A DNA stretch of 64,000 nucleotides, from contig NW_024609839.1 of assembly GCF_016920785.2 (NCBI RefSeq), positions 11,000,196 through 11,064,195 of the forward strand. Reading direction: 5' to 3'. The notes beneath the pieces were generated by a model. That model saw only the letters and a list, made by a program, of their open reading frames with translations. It was not told the DNA's origin and ran no database searches. A program made the position numbers and the translations under genes. The stretch is from Ixodes scapularis (taxonomy: Eukaryota > Arthropoda > Arachnida > Ixodida > Ixodidae). Below, in pieces: positions 22,936 through 33,935 of the stretch (positions are counted from its first letter, which is position 1; each line of letters starts with the position of its first letter).

Positions 22936-23176
22936 TTTGGGAGCGACGAGAAACTGCTCAACCTCGGCCAGTGTAGCTCACGCTACGAAAGGACAGTTTC
23001 CACCTTGGCCGCTTCAATGGTCCATAACTTGAGAACAAAAATTCCGACTAACTTGCCGTTTGCATCGACTTCTATTATAGGAATTGCCCGATAACATGTT
23101 TTTTTAAATTAAAAATTCGACTGAAAATTTGTGTTTGAGTTGCGATGAAACCTTTGATGAAATCAAAGAATACGTT

Positions 23177-23257
23177 TAGTATTTTTTGTTTTGTGAGCTT
23201 TAGAGACAAGGTATCATATGATACCGTGTCTCTAATTCTCCTAAACAAAAAATACTA
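23177..23257. repeat. 81-bp imperfect palindrome centred on CATATG
   Basis: Outer stem TAGTATTTTTTGTTT and inner stem AGAGACA-GGTATCAT pair with few mismatches. Confidence 0.8.
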
Positions 23258-23438
23258 CATGTACACGGGACGAGACAAACAGTGGAAGGATTTCTGGAGC
23301 ACAAACGAGCACGTACCAGGTGACACCAAGCGTCGTACCGCGTTCCACACGGTGGTGTGTGTTTCCAGAACACCTCCGATTGGATACATTTCGTTTCTTG
23401 TGCATTAATAAGGCAGATAGGAAACGCCAGAGAGTCAA

Positions 23439-23510
23439 GGTGGAGTGGTGTAGAGGTTAGCACACCCCACCGGACACTGGGAGGCCCAGAGTTCAAATCC
23501 TGGCTCCGCC
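23439..23510 (+). repeat. tRNA-like sequence (SINE head or tRNA pseudogene)
   Basis: 72 nt. The acceptor arms GGTGGAG and CTCCGCC pair (one G-T). D arm GTGT-AGAGGTTA-GCAC pairs. A-box-like TGGTGTAGAGGTTAGC and B-box-like AGTTCAAATCC are present. Anticodon and T stems have mismatches, so it is not a convincing functional tRNA gene. No A-tail repeat was traced downstream. Confidence 0.55.
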
Positions 23511-24790
23511 GTTATTTTGGCTTTCGGCGGGTTCCTGAAAACTTTGATTCTTTGATTAATTGGATTAAGTACGGTTCATTCATCTGCATATGTTCGTTTA
23601 TATCCTCCTTGGAGACCACCTACGATGGTGTGAAGTGCCCGTGTTGTATATATTTATACTTTTTATTACATGTAGGTGAAGTCGTCGACATGGCATTGGC
23701 GCGCTCGACCATCTCGTGCCAGGCCCCAAGTGCTGGCCGGGCTTTCATAAATCCTTTGCCTGTTTTATCATCGGGCGCTGTCTTGTACTTTCAGCTGCCA
23801 ACAGCATCATCTTAACAATATATACAGCATAATTCAATATTTAGGTAATTATACTTTAGTGTGACCCACAGTAAATTTACAACAATTGTACAATATGACA
23901 TAAAGCAATAATTTTGGGCCATAAAATTCTTCAGGCATAAATCAAAGCGAATAAAACGTTAGCATATTCGCACAGGGCGGAAATCGGATTAGAATTGTAG
24001 GACTTGCGACGGCAATACTCGATAGGTATGACGGAAAATATACATGAGAATTACATTTCACGCAGCTACTCAGACACGACCAGGGAACTAAGAGTGGAGA
24101 TGCAAGTGGTAACAGTGCGCCGTAAATAAGGCACACAATTATCAACGGGTAAGAATCAGAACGGCTACAAAGCGACGGGTAAGCGTCGCCACATCCTTTA
24201 TGCGCGCTTCTTGCGCCAGTAGCGGCTGGCCTGCAGGAAAGGGGCCACTGCAAGGACAGCCATTGGCCGGGGGGAGAGCCTTCGCGGGCCGGGGTTTGGG
24301 GACCCCTGGTTTTGTGCAATCTGCTTGTGCATGTTGCTTAGACTTTGCTCGCAATTATAGTGAACCAAACTGTATAACAGTGAGGAGCCTAAGCTCATAA
24401 ACAAAAACACTGCGCTTATAAAAAAATGTTCACGTAAAAAGAGCGTAAATAATTGCCCTGCCTCGGAAGGACAAAGTCACAATTGCATTCGCAAGTTTTC
24501 CCCAAGTTCCGAATAAGGCCAAACAGGAAGAGCAAGCCCATAGCGCCGCATGCGAGCGCGTTCAACATAATTCAAGGACCTTTTCCTGAACGCCACTGCC
24601 CCCTGTGACCCGAGACCATTCGTTTTACGCGGGTTATACCCTTCACTTTTTTTCCCCGTAAACATGTTTGAAAGTAAACGATGCCGTGTGCGCCTGCTCT
24701 TAACATTTTAAAAATGAGGTTCCGCGGAAAGAAAAGAACAATTATTCAAACTTTAAAATGGCGTTCGCTCGCGCATTCAACGCGTATACC
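23511..24790. other. Intergenic DNA, nothing recognised
   Basis: No supported gene, RNA or repeat boundary. Confidence 0.45.
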
Positions 24791-24806
24791 TACCAATGTT
24801 TCCTTC

Positions 24807-24935
24807 ACACACACGGACACACACACGTACACGAACACACACGCGTACGCACGCACACAACACGCAGACACATATAGACACAAACACTCAAAAGCACGCA
24901 CATGGGACTTCACACGCACGAGCACACTCAAACAT
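24807..24935. repeat. CA/CG-rich low-complexity repeat
   Basis: ACACACAC, CACGTACACG and ACGCACGCACAC words through the interval. Confidence 0.8.
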
Positions 24936-25311
24936 ACCCAAAGTTGGCTGTTCGCGGACGTTTTGCGCAAGTTGATTATCTACTTCGGTGAAGTTGTTTA
25001 AGGGGCCAATCTACGTGTTGTGGTGGCGGCGGGTGCGCTTTTGCTTCGTGCGCGCCGATGTCTGTTTTGCCATGACGTTTGGAGACGTGGAAATTCGGAA
25101 CTATTCGTTGTTGCCCGCGTTTTCTTCTCTTCCCTGTGGCTGGCAGCACTTTGCCCGAGAGCTTTACGTGACGGCTAGAGTTTAGCGAAAGTTCGTGCGT
25201 GCATCATATATCAGATACGTGAGGGAAAAATGCAAAAGCGTGCGTCGCGTTTGCCGAAAATATACTCCTGGAAATTTGTTTTCCTTTTTTTTAAATAATT
25301 TTCGGGTTTTG

Positions 25312-25425
25312 TTTTAGAGCGCAGCTCTTAGACGCCCGTTTCCGGGTTGAGCGGCGTCAGCGCTGCCGTCCTCGTTGCCGTCGCCGTCGGCGTCGCCGTA
25401 ACCACGCGCCTATCCGTGTCTACGT
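25312..25425. repeat. Dispersed repeat with GTCGCCGTCGGCGTCGC core, copy 1
   Basis: Starts AGCGCAGCTCTTAGACGCCCG and runs into degenerate GCCGTC units. The second copy at 28850-28915 starts AGCGCAGCTCTTAGGCGCTCG and has the same GGCGTCGGCGTCGCCGTCGG core. Confidence 0.7.
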
Positions 25426-25499
25426 GTGTCTTTTTTCGTTATGTTTTGTTTGCGCCCTTTAACCTTTTAATCGATACGTACCAACTAGCCCCAACCAAA

Positions 25500-25790
25500 G
25501 TTTTATTGCATTATGGGACGTCACAGTTTTTCCGCTGAATTTAGCGGGGGAAAGTGAATTGGTGTTGAGGTCACGTGACGTCAATTTCTCCGGCCAATTT
25601 AGCGGGAAAAATTACGTCAGGGGACTTCGTGTCACGTCACTCATGAACAAAATCAGCGAGAGGAGGTGAGGAAAGGAGGAGGAGGGAAGAGGGAACAGGA
25701 GGAGGAGGTTAGGTGGATGATTATGAAAGGAAGGGAGGAGAAGGAAAGGAGGACGAGGGGCATACCCTCCCCTCCGTGCTCCTTGCACGA
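25500..25790. repeat. GTCACGTGACGTCAATTTC repeat plus purine-rich tract, copy 1
   Basis: GTCACGTGACGTCAATTTC is followed by TCCGGCCAATTTAGCGGG. A related block is at 39650-39790. It includes E-box (CACGTG) and CRE half/whole sites. An AGG/GGA-rich tract follows at 25660-25760. Confidence 0.6.
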
Positions 25791-25799
25791 AGGCAAGGG

Positions 25800-25995
25800 T
25801 ATCATGCACCACGCAGTAGTGCACCTCACAGTAGGATACACGATCGCACGCAAGTACGATGCTCATCCGGATGGAAACGCGCAAGAGTGGGGATTGAGCC
25901 CGGGAATTCTGGCTTCTGCTGCGCGGGCTTTCGCTCCATACGCTCTGAGCTGGTGTACGCCAGTTCACTCGGCCACCGATCCCCCTCGCGTCTCG
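25800..25995 (-). mobile_element. tRNA-derived SINE (Ruka-like), copy 2
   Basis: Contains CACCACGCAGTAGTGCA, GATGCTCATCCGGAT, a B-box complement (GATTGAGCCC) and the head TCTGAGCTGGTGTACGCC. The 3' tail seen in other copies is missing, so it is truncated. Confidence 0.7.
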
Positions 25996-26845
25996 TGTGT
26001 GATGTACGAGCAGTGGGAGCGCGTCTTTAGGTCCGAAGGAACCAGCCCATAAAGCGGTGTGTCTTGGAGGGCACTCTAACGCTCATTCAAGAAGGAACAA
26101 TCAAGCGGGCATCTATTCTGCGTTTCAAGCCCAGCAGTATATCTGTACTTTCTGGGTCAAATTTTTAAGAAGACGTACCACGGGCCGAAAGGGACCTTCG
26201 ACTTCTCTTACGTCCTGACAGTTTTAGACTACTCCTCCTGTATTGTATGCGACGCGCTCCACAGGCCTTGTGGGAATGTTCACGTTATCTCCTTTAATAG
26301 AGCGCGGAGCACGGCAGTGTAATGTAAAAATACTAATAATAAACGAAGTGCCGGATGTCTCCGGATGCAAGCTTGAGGGATTTTGTGCTGAGCTGGGCAG
26401 CGTGCATGCTGCATTGTTCATGCAGGCTGGAGTGGTAACAAAAGAGACCCCCTCCCTCTCTCACGGAGAACACGAACTCCAGCCGAACGCTGATGCCGCG
26501 TTCGGCTATGTCAGTCGAGTGCTGAGTCATTGTATTCGTTGTCTCCATGCGTGTAGTTCTAAAGTTAACCGCTCGAGGCGCCACGGTCTGATCTCCTTCC
26601 CAATAGCTAAAGCGACCTCTTTCTTGTTGTCCCAGAAATGTTTTGCAACATGTATCAGTGATATTAGGCAATGGTAGTAGAGAGTTTTTCTCCTCCGCTA
26701 CGGTATCCGTAAAGAAAACGCCACAGCTGCGCATGCGCGCCGCCAGCCTTGTCCGCATAGTACAAGGTCTTCTGGCGGATTACGGAGCACTATCCGGGTG
26801 CTTAGCGGGCTGCGGAAACGATCGGAAACGCGTGGCCAAATAGAA
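25996..26845. other. Intergenic DNA, nothing recognised
   Basis: Overlapping open frames of about 140 codons on both strands show no domain and look composition-driven. Confidence 0.45.
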
Positions 26846-26932
26846 AAAAAAAAAAAAAAAAAAAACGCGTAACTGAATGGTTATCGCGCTTGGCCCCCGC
26901 GCGGAGGCTCCGGGTTAGATTTCAAGGAGCGG
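26844..26932 (+). repeat. Poly-A run followed by tRNA-like sequence
   Basis: About 22 A's, then ACTGAATGGTTATCGCGCTTGG, which resembles a tRNA D arm and A box, then GGCTCCGGGTTAGATTTC, a damaged B box. Likely a tRNA-derived SINE head adjoining an older poly-A tail. Confidence 0.4.
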
Positions 26933-27171
26933 ACTCCTTTTTTATTTATTCTTTCAACTTGGCATTCTCGTATGTTCGAGAACCTTGTCGTTTGATCGAG
27001 TTACGAATGTTGTACGCGCCGAACGTTCTACGGCGAATGTTCCAGAAACCCACGCGGGTACAAAAGGTGCTCCGCGTGGCGATCCGGAGTCAATCTCGCC
27101 CTAGTGCTTGATGCTGCTGTTTCGCCGACATCGACGCCTGCGACGCTGGCCTTTCTCTGGGATGAGGACGA

Positions 27172-27290
27172 TTCGTCACATGCGCACTCGTCAGAGGACG
27201 ATTGGTCACAGGACGATTCGTACCATAGGAACATTCGTCCCAGGATGACTCGTCATGCGGGCTACTGGTCACACCGATCGGGCAGGGGAC
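27172..27290. repeat. Minisatellite of about 15-bp units (ATTCGTCACAGGACG)
   Basis: Seven degenerate units run head to tail, each with (A/G)(T/C)TNGTCA. An inverted counterpart occurs at 27945-28045. Confidence 0.8.
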
Positions 27291-27685
27291 GATAGTAAAT
27301 CGCAAATTTCAACAACTGCCCACATGCCCTGATGAGGAGTTTCACGACTTACCACTGCCACATAAACCAATGGTTAGGAAGACTAATTTTACAATATTCC
27401 TCCGCTTTTTCTTGCATTATATTACGAGTCTTCAGCAGGTTGATCTCAGTTGCTGGCTTGAACGAGCAATAATCCGACTGGCAGCCAAATCAGTTTTTAT
27501 TTTTGCCTTGCATACGCCTATTCGACAAAATCAATAAGTACCGGAATTATTTCTGCTGAATGTGTACGAGCACCCCTCGTGCAGCATCATGGCTCTACCT
27601 TTCTCTGTTGCGATCACCTTCATTATTTTGAATGTACTCCGTGTTCAAAAAAAGTCGCTCTTATATGGCCTCCGCATTCACCGTT

Positions 27686-27920
27686 CGGGACGAACCCAGA
27701 AGCTAAAACGTCTGTTACAAATTCTTTGACCTTGAGAAGCGAAAAACATGCTGAGATAAGAGGTTCCCCTCTTTGTGAGGCCGAAGCAACATTCAATGTT
27801 CGGGACCGAACCAGAAGCTAACAAGTATGTTACAAATTCTTCGCCTTTCAGAAGCCAAACACATACTAAGATATGAGGTGACCCACTTTGTCCGCCCGAA
27901 CCAAATTGAACAATACATTT
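27686..27920. repeat. Tandem duplication, two units of about 115 bp
   Basis: Unit 1 (27686-27800) and unit 2 (27801-27920) share AGAAGCTAA, TGTTACAAATTCTT, GAAGC.AAA.ACAT and GAGGT..CCC. Divergence is about 25%. Confidence 0.8.
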
Positions 27921-27944
27921 TCGGGAGGACGAACTATTGTGGGA

Positions 27945-28045
27945 CCGGTTGGCCGCGTGACGAGTCATCCTATGACGAATGTACCTGTGTGACGAATCGT
28001 CTTGTAACCCATTGACCTGTGACGAGTGTGCATGTGACAAATGGA
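27945..28045. repeat. Inverted counterpart of the 27172 minisatellite
   Basis: The reverse complement reads GTCACATGCACACTCGTCAC..., aligning with the units at 27175-27275 in the same order. The two arrays with the 115-bp duplication between form a larger inverted structure of about 870 bp. Confidence 0.75.
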
Positions 28046-28299
28046 CCGTATGCGCCTTTGTCTATTGTTTTGGGCACACGTTCGTCCCATTAAACATTTA
28101 GTTTCTTCAGTTATTCGCCACCTCACCATTTGTCATTCGTGACAATATTCTACTCGTTGTAGTTGGACTGCATAAAATAGTTCTGCGATTTTTTTTTCGT
28201 CTTATGTTGTTGCGTGCTAATAAACCATTGTGGTAAACCAGATTTGCGCAGCTGTATAATTGTGTTTGTCGATGACGTCGAGACAGATTACGCAATGCG

Positions 28300-28460
28300 G
28301 AAGTATCTTCAAAAGTAATTGAATTATATTTCGGACTATTTGTACTCTACTCAAGATACCTTACGGTGAAAGTAACTTGAGTAAATACCTTACGAAGCAG
28401 GTATTTAGTAACTTAACCTAAATACTTTTATCAAGTATATTGTCCAACAATGTTTTTTTT
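28300..28460. repeat. AAGTA/AGTAA-rich hAT-type subterminal fragment
   Basis: Words such as AAAAGTAATTGAA, GTACTCTACTCAAGATACC and AAAGTAACTTGAGTAAATACC are of the same kind as in family A ends. A complete element cannot be delimited. Confidence 0.45.
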
Positions 28461-28849
28461 CTCAAATGCAGAACTGCCCCATCTAAGCCGCAGTCAGTTG
28501 CTTATACATCCATCCTACAAAAGGCATGGTGTTTGCAGCCGATGTGCTGAGAGAATGACCTGCGGACTCCTCTCACGTATGTTTCAAGCAGGTGTGCTTC
28601 ATACGTCTGCAAACAGTTTTTGTGCGACCCACATACAAGGAAGCCCTCATACAGTAGTCCGCAGACTGTTCCATGTGCAATGTGTGAGCCGGGAAGCCAG
28701 TGGCGGCGGAAAACGCCGGCCTCACCGAAGCTCTCTGGACTTGATGTTTTGCCCTGTCTCCGTTCTTTTTGTTGCTGTCCGTTGATTCTCGCGTACCCTA
28801 ACCGGCACGCCCTTCTTGTTCAAATCAAACAGGCTTCTGGCACTTTCTT
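28461..28849. other. Intergenic DNA, nothing recognised
   Basis: No supported feature. Confidence 0.4.
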
Positions 28850-28980
28850 TAAAGCGCAGCTCTTAGGCGCTCGTCCCCGCGTTTCGTGGCGTCGGCGTCG
28901 CCGTCGGCGTGAACGGAGGGGGATAAGAACGAGGAAGGGAGGATGAAAGGGAGGAGGGGAGGAGGAGGGGAGGGTCCTTC
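28850..28980. repeat. Dispersed GTCGCCGTCGGCGT repeat, copy 2, with purine-rich tail
   Basis: Same head and core as 25312-25425, followed, as there at some distance, by a GGAGG/GAAAGGGAGG tract. Confidence 0.65.
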
Positions 28981-30186
28981 GTACCCTCGCCTCTTTTCTC
29001 TTACATAAATAATATTACAATAAAAAATTGATTTCCATATATCCCAATATATAATGTATATTATTTACGCAGCAGTACGAGGTTTATATTTGTACATTTA
29101 TAGATATTTCTTCCTCATATTCTTTAGCACGGCATATCGCAAAATTAAAATACATCAAGAGCTGCGCTCTAATTTCGTGTTATAGAGATTTGTAAACGTC
29201 GTTTATTGTTTTTTTTTTTTTTACTTTAACATCATAAATATTATTTTTGTTGTTTTGGCGATTTTTATTATTGACTTGCCTTCGTAAACATGTTTTTGCA
29301 GTTGTAATCGCACTGAGAGAAACACAATTACCACAGAGACGGTCATTTTTTATCTGATTGTCTGGGATTACAATTCTTTGTGTAATAGAACGTATTAATG
29401 TGGAGCACTATCTAGATCACATAGCTCGTTATCTTTATATTTATTTACTCACTGAATAATTTAATTGTTTATTTTACTATTCAATAATTTATTTATTTAG
29501 CTAGTCATTTTAAGAATGGTGCATCGTTGAAATACAAAAAAACGCGCAAAAGGCGATAATTTAAATCTTCAATGAAATTCTGATTTCTCAGAAGATTTAA
29601 ATGTTTTGCCTTCATTTTAATCAATTCCTCCCGCCCCACTTCCCCATAAAAAGAAAATAATATCAAGAACATGTCTTCTCTTTGTTTTTGTTTTTTTTTA
29701 TGTGGAGTCCGCTATTGTGCCCTTCAATGAAAACTATTTGCGACCTTCTTCAAAAGATTATTATCCAATAATAAATTATTGACAGGGCGGAGAGAACAGC
29801 GAAGTTTGTAGTAAACAGAAATTAGCTATGAATCTAGCTTTCCGCATTGATCCGTGTAACTCAACGTTTCTGGAACGTACAAACTAAATACTTGAAGGAA
29901 AAAGGCTGGTGAAGAAACAGAATGCGGCTCCACCCTCCCCCTTTCCTTCCCCATAGTTTTCGCAGAGGTGGCAATAATTCATTCATTCATTTGTTTATTT
30001 TTTTTTTGCTCATAAAGAGCTTGACGCCTTGGTAATGATGCACAACAAAATTTTCACAGGTTAGTCACAAAATTCTTAAAAGCTACGAAATTTGGTTTAA
30101 AAACATCAATATCTGCTCCCCTGAGGGTATTTTAAAAGTGTTGGATACGGGTTATGGGACTGGTTTGGATGATGTGATTAACCGCG
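28981..30186. other. AT-rich intergenic DNA
   Basis: Long AT-rich stretch with T-runs at 29209-29222 and 29999-30008 and TTTATTTATTT words. No gene supported. Confidence 0.5.
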
Positions 30187-30202
30187 CTGCCGGTGGGTGC
30201 GA

Positions 30203-30827
30203 CTAGCACAGAGTTTTGCGGGTCGCAGAAACCCGCAAAACTCGACTCGGAACGTGAATATTAAGAGCAGATGTGAGATATGGGCAATCAGTTAATTCAT
30301 GAATACATTTATACAGTAAAACAAGATCGCGCTCACGTCGTCTGGAACCCAAAGTAGGGCATATGCATCGTTCCAAGAGTCTCGCATAGGAATAATAAAT
30401 GGTGCGACCAATGTAACGATCGTAAACAATTCGAAAAAAACGATTTAGAACATTTTGAATCGTCTCTTGGCCCGTAGAACTAATACAATTCCAGACTACA
30501 GGTGAAAACTCCAACTTGGTCCGGATTAACGAGAAATATAACCGTAGAATACCGGTTAATGTGGAAAACTCACGCGTGATTCTAGAAATTACTCCCAGCT
30601 CACGCAAAGAGCCATTTATAAGGTTGTTAGCACTTACAGTAAAGTATAACGAAGAGTCTATGTATACACCAAGATCACGCGTGCAGTCGACTCTTCGCAG
30701 AGCATCATTGCCAATCTGGTAACAAAAGTATATTTTTTCTACCTTTGAGACAAAGACATAATAACGGTTTTAGAAGGATTGAGCGTTAGCATGTTCTGAC
30801 GACACCAATTGCACACAGTCCGAAAGG
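30203..30827 (-). pseudogene. LINE A (CR1/Jockey-type) reverse transcriptase, C-terminal part
   Basis: Minus-strand reading: CNWCRQNMLTLNPSKT (the W-C...N.LKLN..KT block), then VDCTRDLGVYIDSSLYF (the DLGV block), then the thumb stretch SLIRTKLEFSPVVWNC and a decayed C-terminal part. A stop interrupts the frame after the first block, near 30735. It continues the RT that starts at 33935 and is split by the insertion at 30828-32304. Near its end, at 30211-30243, a 13-bp-stem hairpin overlaps the coding frame. Non-functional. Confidence 0.85.
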
Positions 30828-32304
30828 GCTGTTTATACTCCATCGTAACGTGAACGAGCGCACGCGCTCGTTCACGCTCGCTGACGCTGTCTGCGAGCGG
30901 GGTGTCTATACTCCAACGTCAAGTTGTACGCAGCGCAGCGCGAGCAGCTCGACACGCGACAGCGTAGCTTACAACGGACTTGGACATGCTCCACGTTCAA
31001 CGTTGGAAGACGACGGCGCCGACGGAGGCTATCCCAGAAGCCCTCGCGCGAATGCCTCATTCGGGAATCTGGCTGGCGGGGTCGTCGGGGTCATGTCGGA
31101 GTGTGGTGCGAGATGCTCACTTCTGGGATCTGAACCTGTCGTTCTTGCCGTGTGTCGTGTGCTGTTGTCGTGTTCCCGTGTTCGTGTGCGTGTTTAGCGT
31201 TCGTGCGCTTGACTGGGCGTGTGTGTGCGTGGACGTGGACCGCTCCGAGGATGCACTATTCTCGATCCTCGTTAGACCTATCGACCTAACGAGCCGGTGG
31301 TAGTGGGCCGTGGTGTTGGGGTGCCGGCAAAAGCTGGAAGCTCGATGACGCGCCAAAGAAAGGGTTAATTAGAATTAAGAATGACCTATGTCTGTGCTAT
31401 TTATAATCATGTGCTAGTCGCACCCACCGGCAGTCGTTCCCGATCGAAAAAGCGTCGTCAGATGTATGGGAACGGCGGACACAGTGGAACCTCTGAACTA
31501 TTTAGCCGGCCAGAAATTTTCAATTGGGCTGTCTCAGCCTGCAAACGGCCTCAGCTTGTAAACGGTCTCAGCTTGTAAACGATAGTAGCGGTGCGCGATG
31601 ACAATTGGACTGAATCCTGTATTGCGTGTATAGGCTTTGTAAAGTGCGTTACAATTTCGAACGCGTACATCGCGTAATTTAGGCAGCGTCCGCTTTCTTT
31701 GGTGTCCGTTTCTTAATTCAGCGTGAAAGTCTATTATGATGATAAAACACCGGCTATCTGTCAGAACGAGGTCTCTGCGGAATATCGAGTGTATCGATTC
31801 CTTCGAGGCATTACGGCGGAATCGCCGGAGTCGCTTGGCACGATTCCGGCGAACCTGCAAAGCAGCTAGGTTCGACGGAGGCGATATCGGGCTTTTTTTT
31901 TTCATTTTTGTTTATTTGTTGACGTTTGTGTGACATTTAGGAGAAAAAGAAAGCCGGTTTTCAGTCGTTATCACCGTCATTTGCGTGTGTTTGAACCGCT
32001 AACCCCTACCCCAAACGGTTGTTTTGAAGCGTGACATGACAACACGAGAACGAACCACACTGACCGATTGCCTCTAGGCTAGGTGGCGCAAGCTACCACC
32101 CATAGACAACCCGTAGGGACAATGCGGTCGCTACGGATACGCGCATGCGCAAAGTGGGGTCGTTCATCGGGGCGCGCTGGACCAGTGTTGGTCTACGCTG
32201 TACTGTAAACACCATCGCTCGGGCGCTTCTCGGCGCGACGTAGTGGCCGACAAACCTCGGTCTGCGCCGGCGCGCGTTGCATTCGTTAACGTTGGGCTAT
32301 AAAC
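30828..32304. mobile_element. 1.48-kb inverted-repeat element inserted in LINE A
   Basis: It sits exactly between two parts of one RT. Left tip CTGTTTATACTCCATCGTAACG; right tip, in reverse, CTGTTTATAGCCCAACGTTAACG. A second TCTATACTCCAACGT lies at 30905. Inside are a 12-bp-arm palindrome (30850-30875), a hairpin CTCGTTAG/CTAACGAG (31252-31277) and three 17-bp units of CTCAGCTTGTAAACGGT type (31532-31582). No target duplication found and no transposase recognised; superfamily unknown. Confidence 0.65.
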
Positions 32305-33935
32305 AGTTCTTAACATCCTCCTTAAGTTTTTGACAGTCTTCCAAAGATATGATTTGCCTAAACAACTTGACATCATCTGCATTTTGCAAGATGACCGAAT
32401 TGCAAAGAATTGAGCTGAAATCATTAATAAAAACATTGAAAAAGATCGGCCCGAGTATGGAGCCTTCCGGCACACCCGAAGATGAAACATAAGGCCGGGA
32501 GTGATGTCCAAGAACACGAACGAAATTGTGTCTATTAGAAAAGTAATCTAGAAACAGGGAACAAAGGGTGCAAGGAGCGAATGGTCTACTAGATCAAAAG
32601 CCTTAGAAAGGTCAAAATATACAACGTCCACCTGTCCACGTTGACGCAGAGTAGGCGAAGCAAAATTTAAAAGAGACACCAGATTTGTCTGAACAGACCT
32701 TCCACGCATAAAGCCGTGTTGTGAAGGGCTTGTCGTATGCTTAAAAAAGTTTGAAATGCTCTCATATAAAACAATTTCATAGACCCTAGCAAAGAGAGAC
32801 AGCAACGACCCAGGTCTGCAACTTTCTAGGTCATCGGTTCTGTCATTTTTTATGTACTGGCACACTAATAGAGTACTTCCACAGGGAAGGAAATGTAAGG
32901 CTCTGCAACGACGAGTTAAAAATATGCGTTAAGATGGGCGCAAAAATAAAGGAGCATCTTTAACAATAGAACCTGGAATGTTGTCAAATGCCACTGATAA
33001 CTTTGGCTTCATTCTCCTGATAGCAAGTTCAATATCAGTGATTTCAAAAGATAAAATTGACAGGTGATCATTAGCATTATGACTGACGCCGGGCACAGAC
33101 AGTCCAGTTTGGCCGCAACACTAAACCAAAGAAAAATAACTCGCGAATGTATTTGATACATCTTCGGGCTCAAACAGCATATTACCAAACGAGTCAGCTA
33201 TGTTTATTGATAACGAAGTTGTACTTGTGCGATCCTTTATATATCGCCAGAAAATCATTGAGTCACGATTTAAGCTATGCTCTACTGACTCACGGTGTAA
33301 TATTTTATCGCGCTTCAACAATGTCTTAGCTAGCGCAGGCGACTCAGAAAATTTTAGGTAACAAAAAGCGGAATTTGCGACCTTATATTTCCTATGACAA
33401 TGCAATTTTTTGCTTGGAACTGATCTAAGCTCCTTGGAGTACCAGTGCGGATAACGACTTGTGTAAAGGACGCTTTTTGGGAACGAGCCTTTCAAGTGCA
33501 TCTACGATATAGTTTGTGAACACTTCAACGGCACGATTTACGTCGGTCATACTATATATGGAAGCCCAATCTGCATTATCTAAATGTTGATAAAGGCCAA
33601 AGTAATCGTCTCTTGAGAAAGCAAGCGACTCACGGTTTTTGTGCTTTACTTTCCCCACAGAAAGCATAAAAGAAACAAAAAACAGGAACGTGCCAAACAT
33701 CCGGTAAAACAGACGGATTGGAAACAGATATCAGGCTGTCGATAGAAAAGTTGGCCAAGGCCAGATCGAGCACATGTCCTGCTGAGTTATGAAAAACGTT
33801 CACTTGGATAAATCCGAGAAGGTTAACAAATGAAAGAAGGGCATTCGCTTTAAATGATGCACTATGAGCAGACAGTGCAGGATGTACCAAATTCCAGTTT
33901 ATTTCAGGAATATTGAAATCACCAAGTAATCATAA
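32305..33935 (-). pseudogene. LINE A: endonuclease end, linker and reverse transcriptase, frameshifted
   Basis: Reading 5' to 3' on the minus strand. LLGDFNIPEINWN (near 33932-33895) is the endonuclease GDFN block, followed by LDLALAN. A linker follows at 33700-33121 with HWYSKELR and FWRYIKDR. RT then has QHGFMRGRSVQTNL, the first catalytic aspartate in VYFDLSKAFDLVDH (32640-32600), GVPEGSILGPIFFNVFINDF, and the metal-binding pair in LQNADDVKLF, where the usual aromatic before ADD is asparagine. At least three frame changes are needed, so it is dead. The first part of the endonuclease is missing: the element begins abruptly at about 33935. CR1/Jockey-type assignment is from motif style only. 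Confidence 0.85.

Larger units (their letters stand above)
18394..23165. repeat. AT-rich modular inverted-repeat composite (4.8 kb)
   Basis: A terminal module of about 170 bp occurs three times: 18400-18575 (reverse), 21650-21830 (forward), 22970-23165 (forward). A second module of about 550 bp (hallmarks GACTCCAAACTTGCTAG, GAACTTCGTCAAA.ATTGT and CATAGCACGAGATTCGAGTC) also occurs three times: 18680-19260 (reverse), 19740-20230 (forward), 21990-22545 (forward). A third module is in tandem: 20270-20740 and 20790-21500, with shared CACTGCAATAG.TAGCTAGA and TTTTGAAATAGTCCT. The outer arms make the block one large inverted repeat. No coding sequence recognised. It could be a nested foldback/MITE cluster or part of a satellite-like family. 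Confidence 0.75.

Noticed and set aside
23439..23510. Functional tRNA gene
   Set aside because: Acceptor and D stems pair, but anticodon and T stems have mismatches; kept only as tRNA-like repeat.
26243..26758. Overlapping open frames of about 140 codons on both strands
   Set aside because: Opposite-strand frames of equal length with no recognisable motifs; no support for coding.
27172..27290. CRISPR array
   Set aside because: Units are contiguous with no spacers, and the sequence is from an animal genome; it is a minisatellite.
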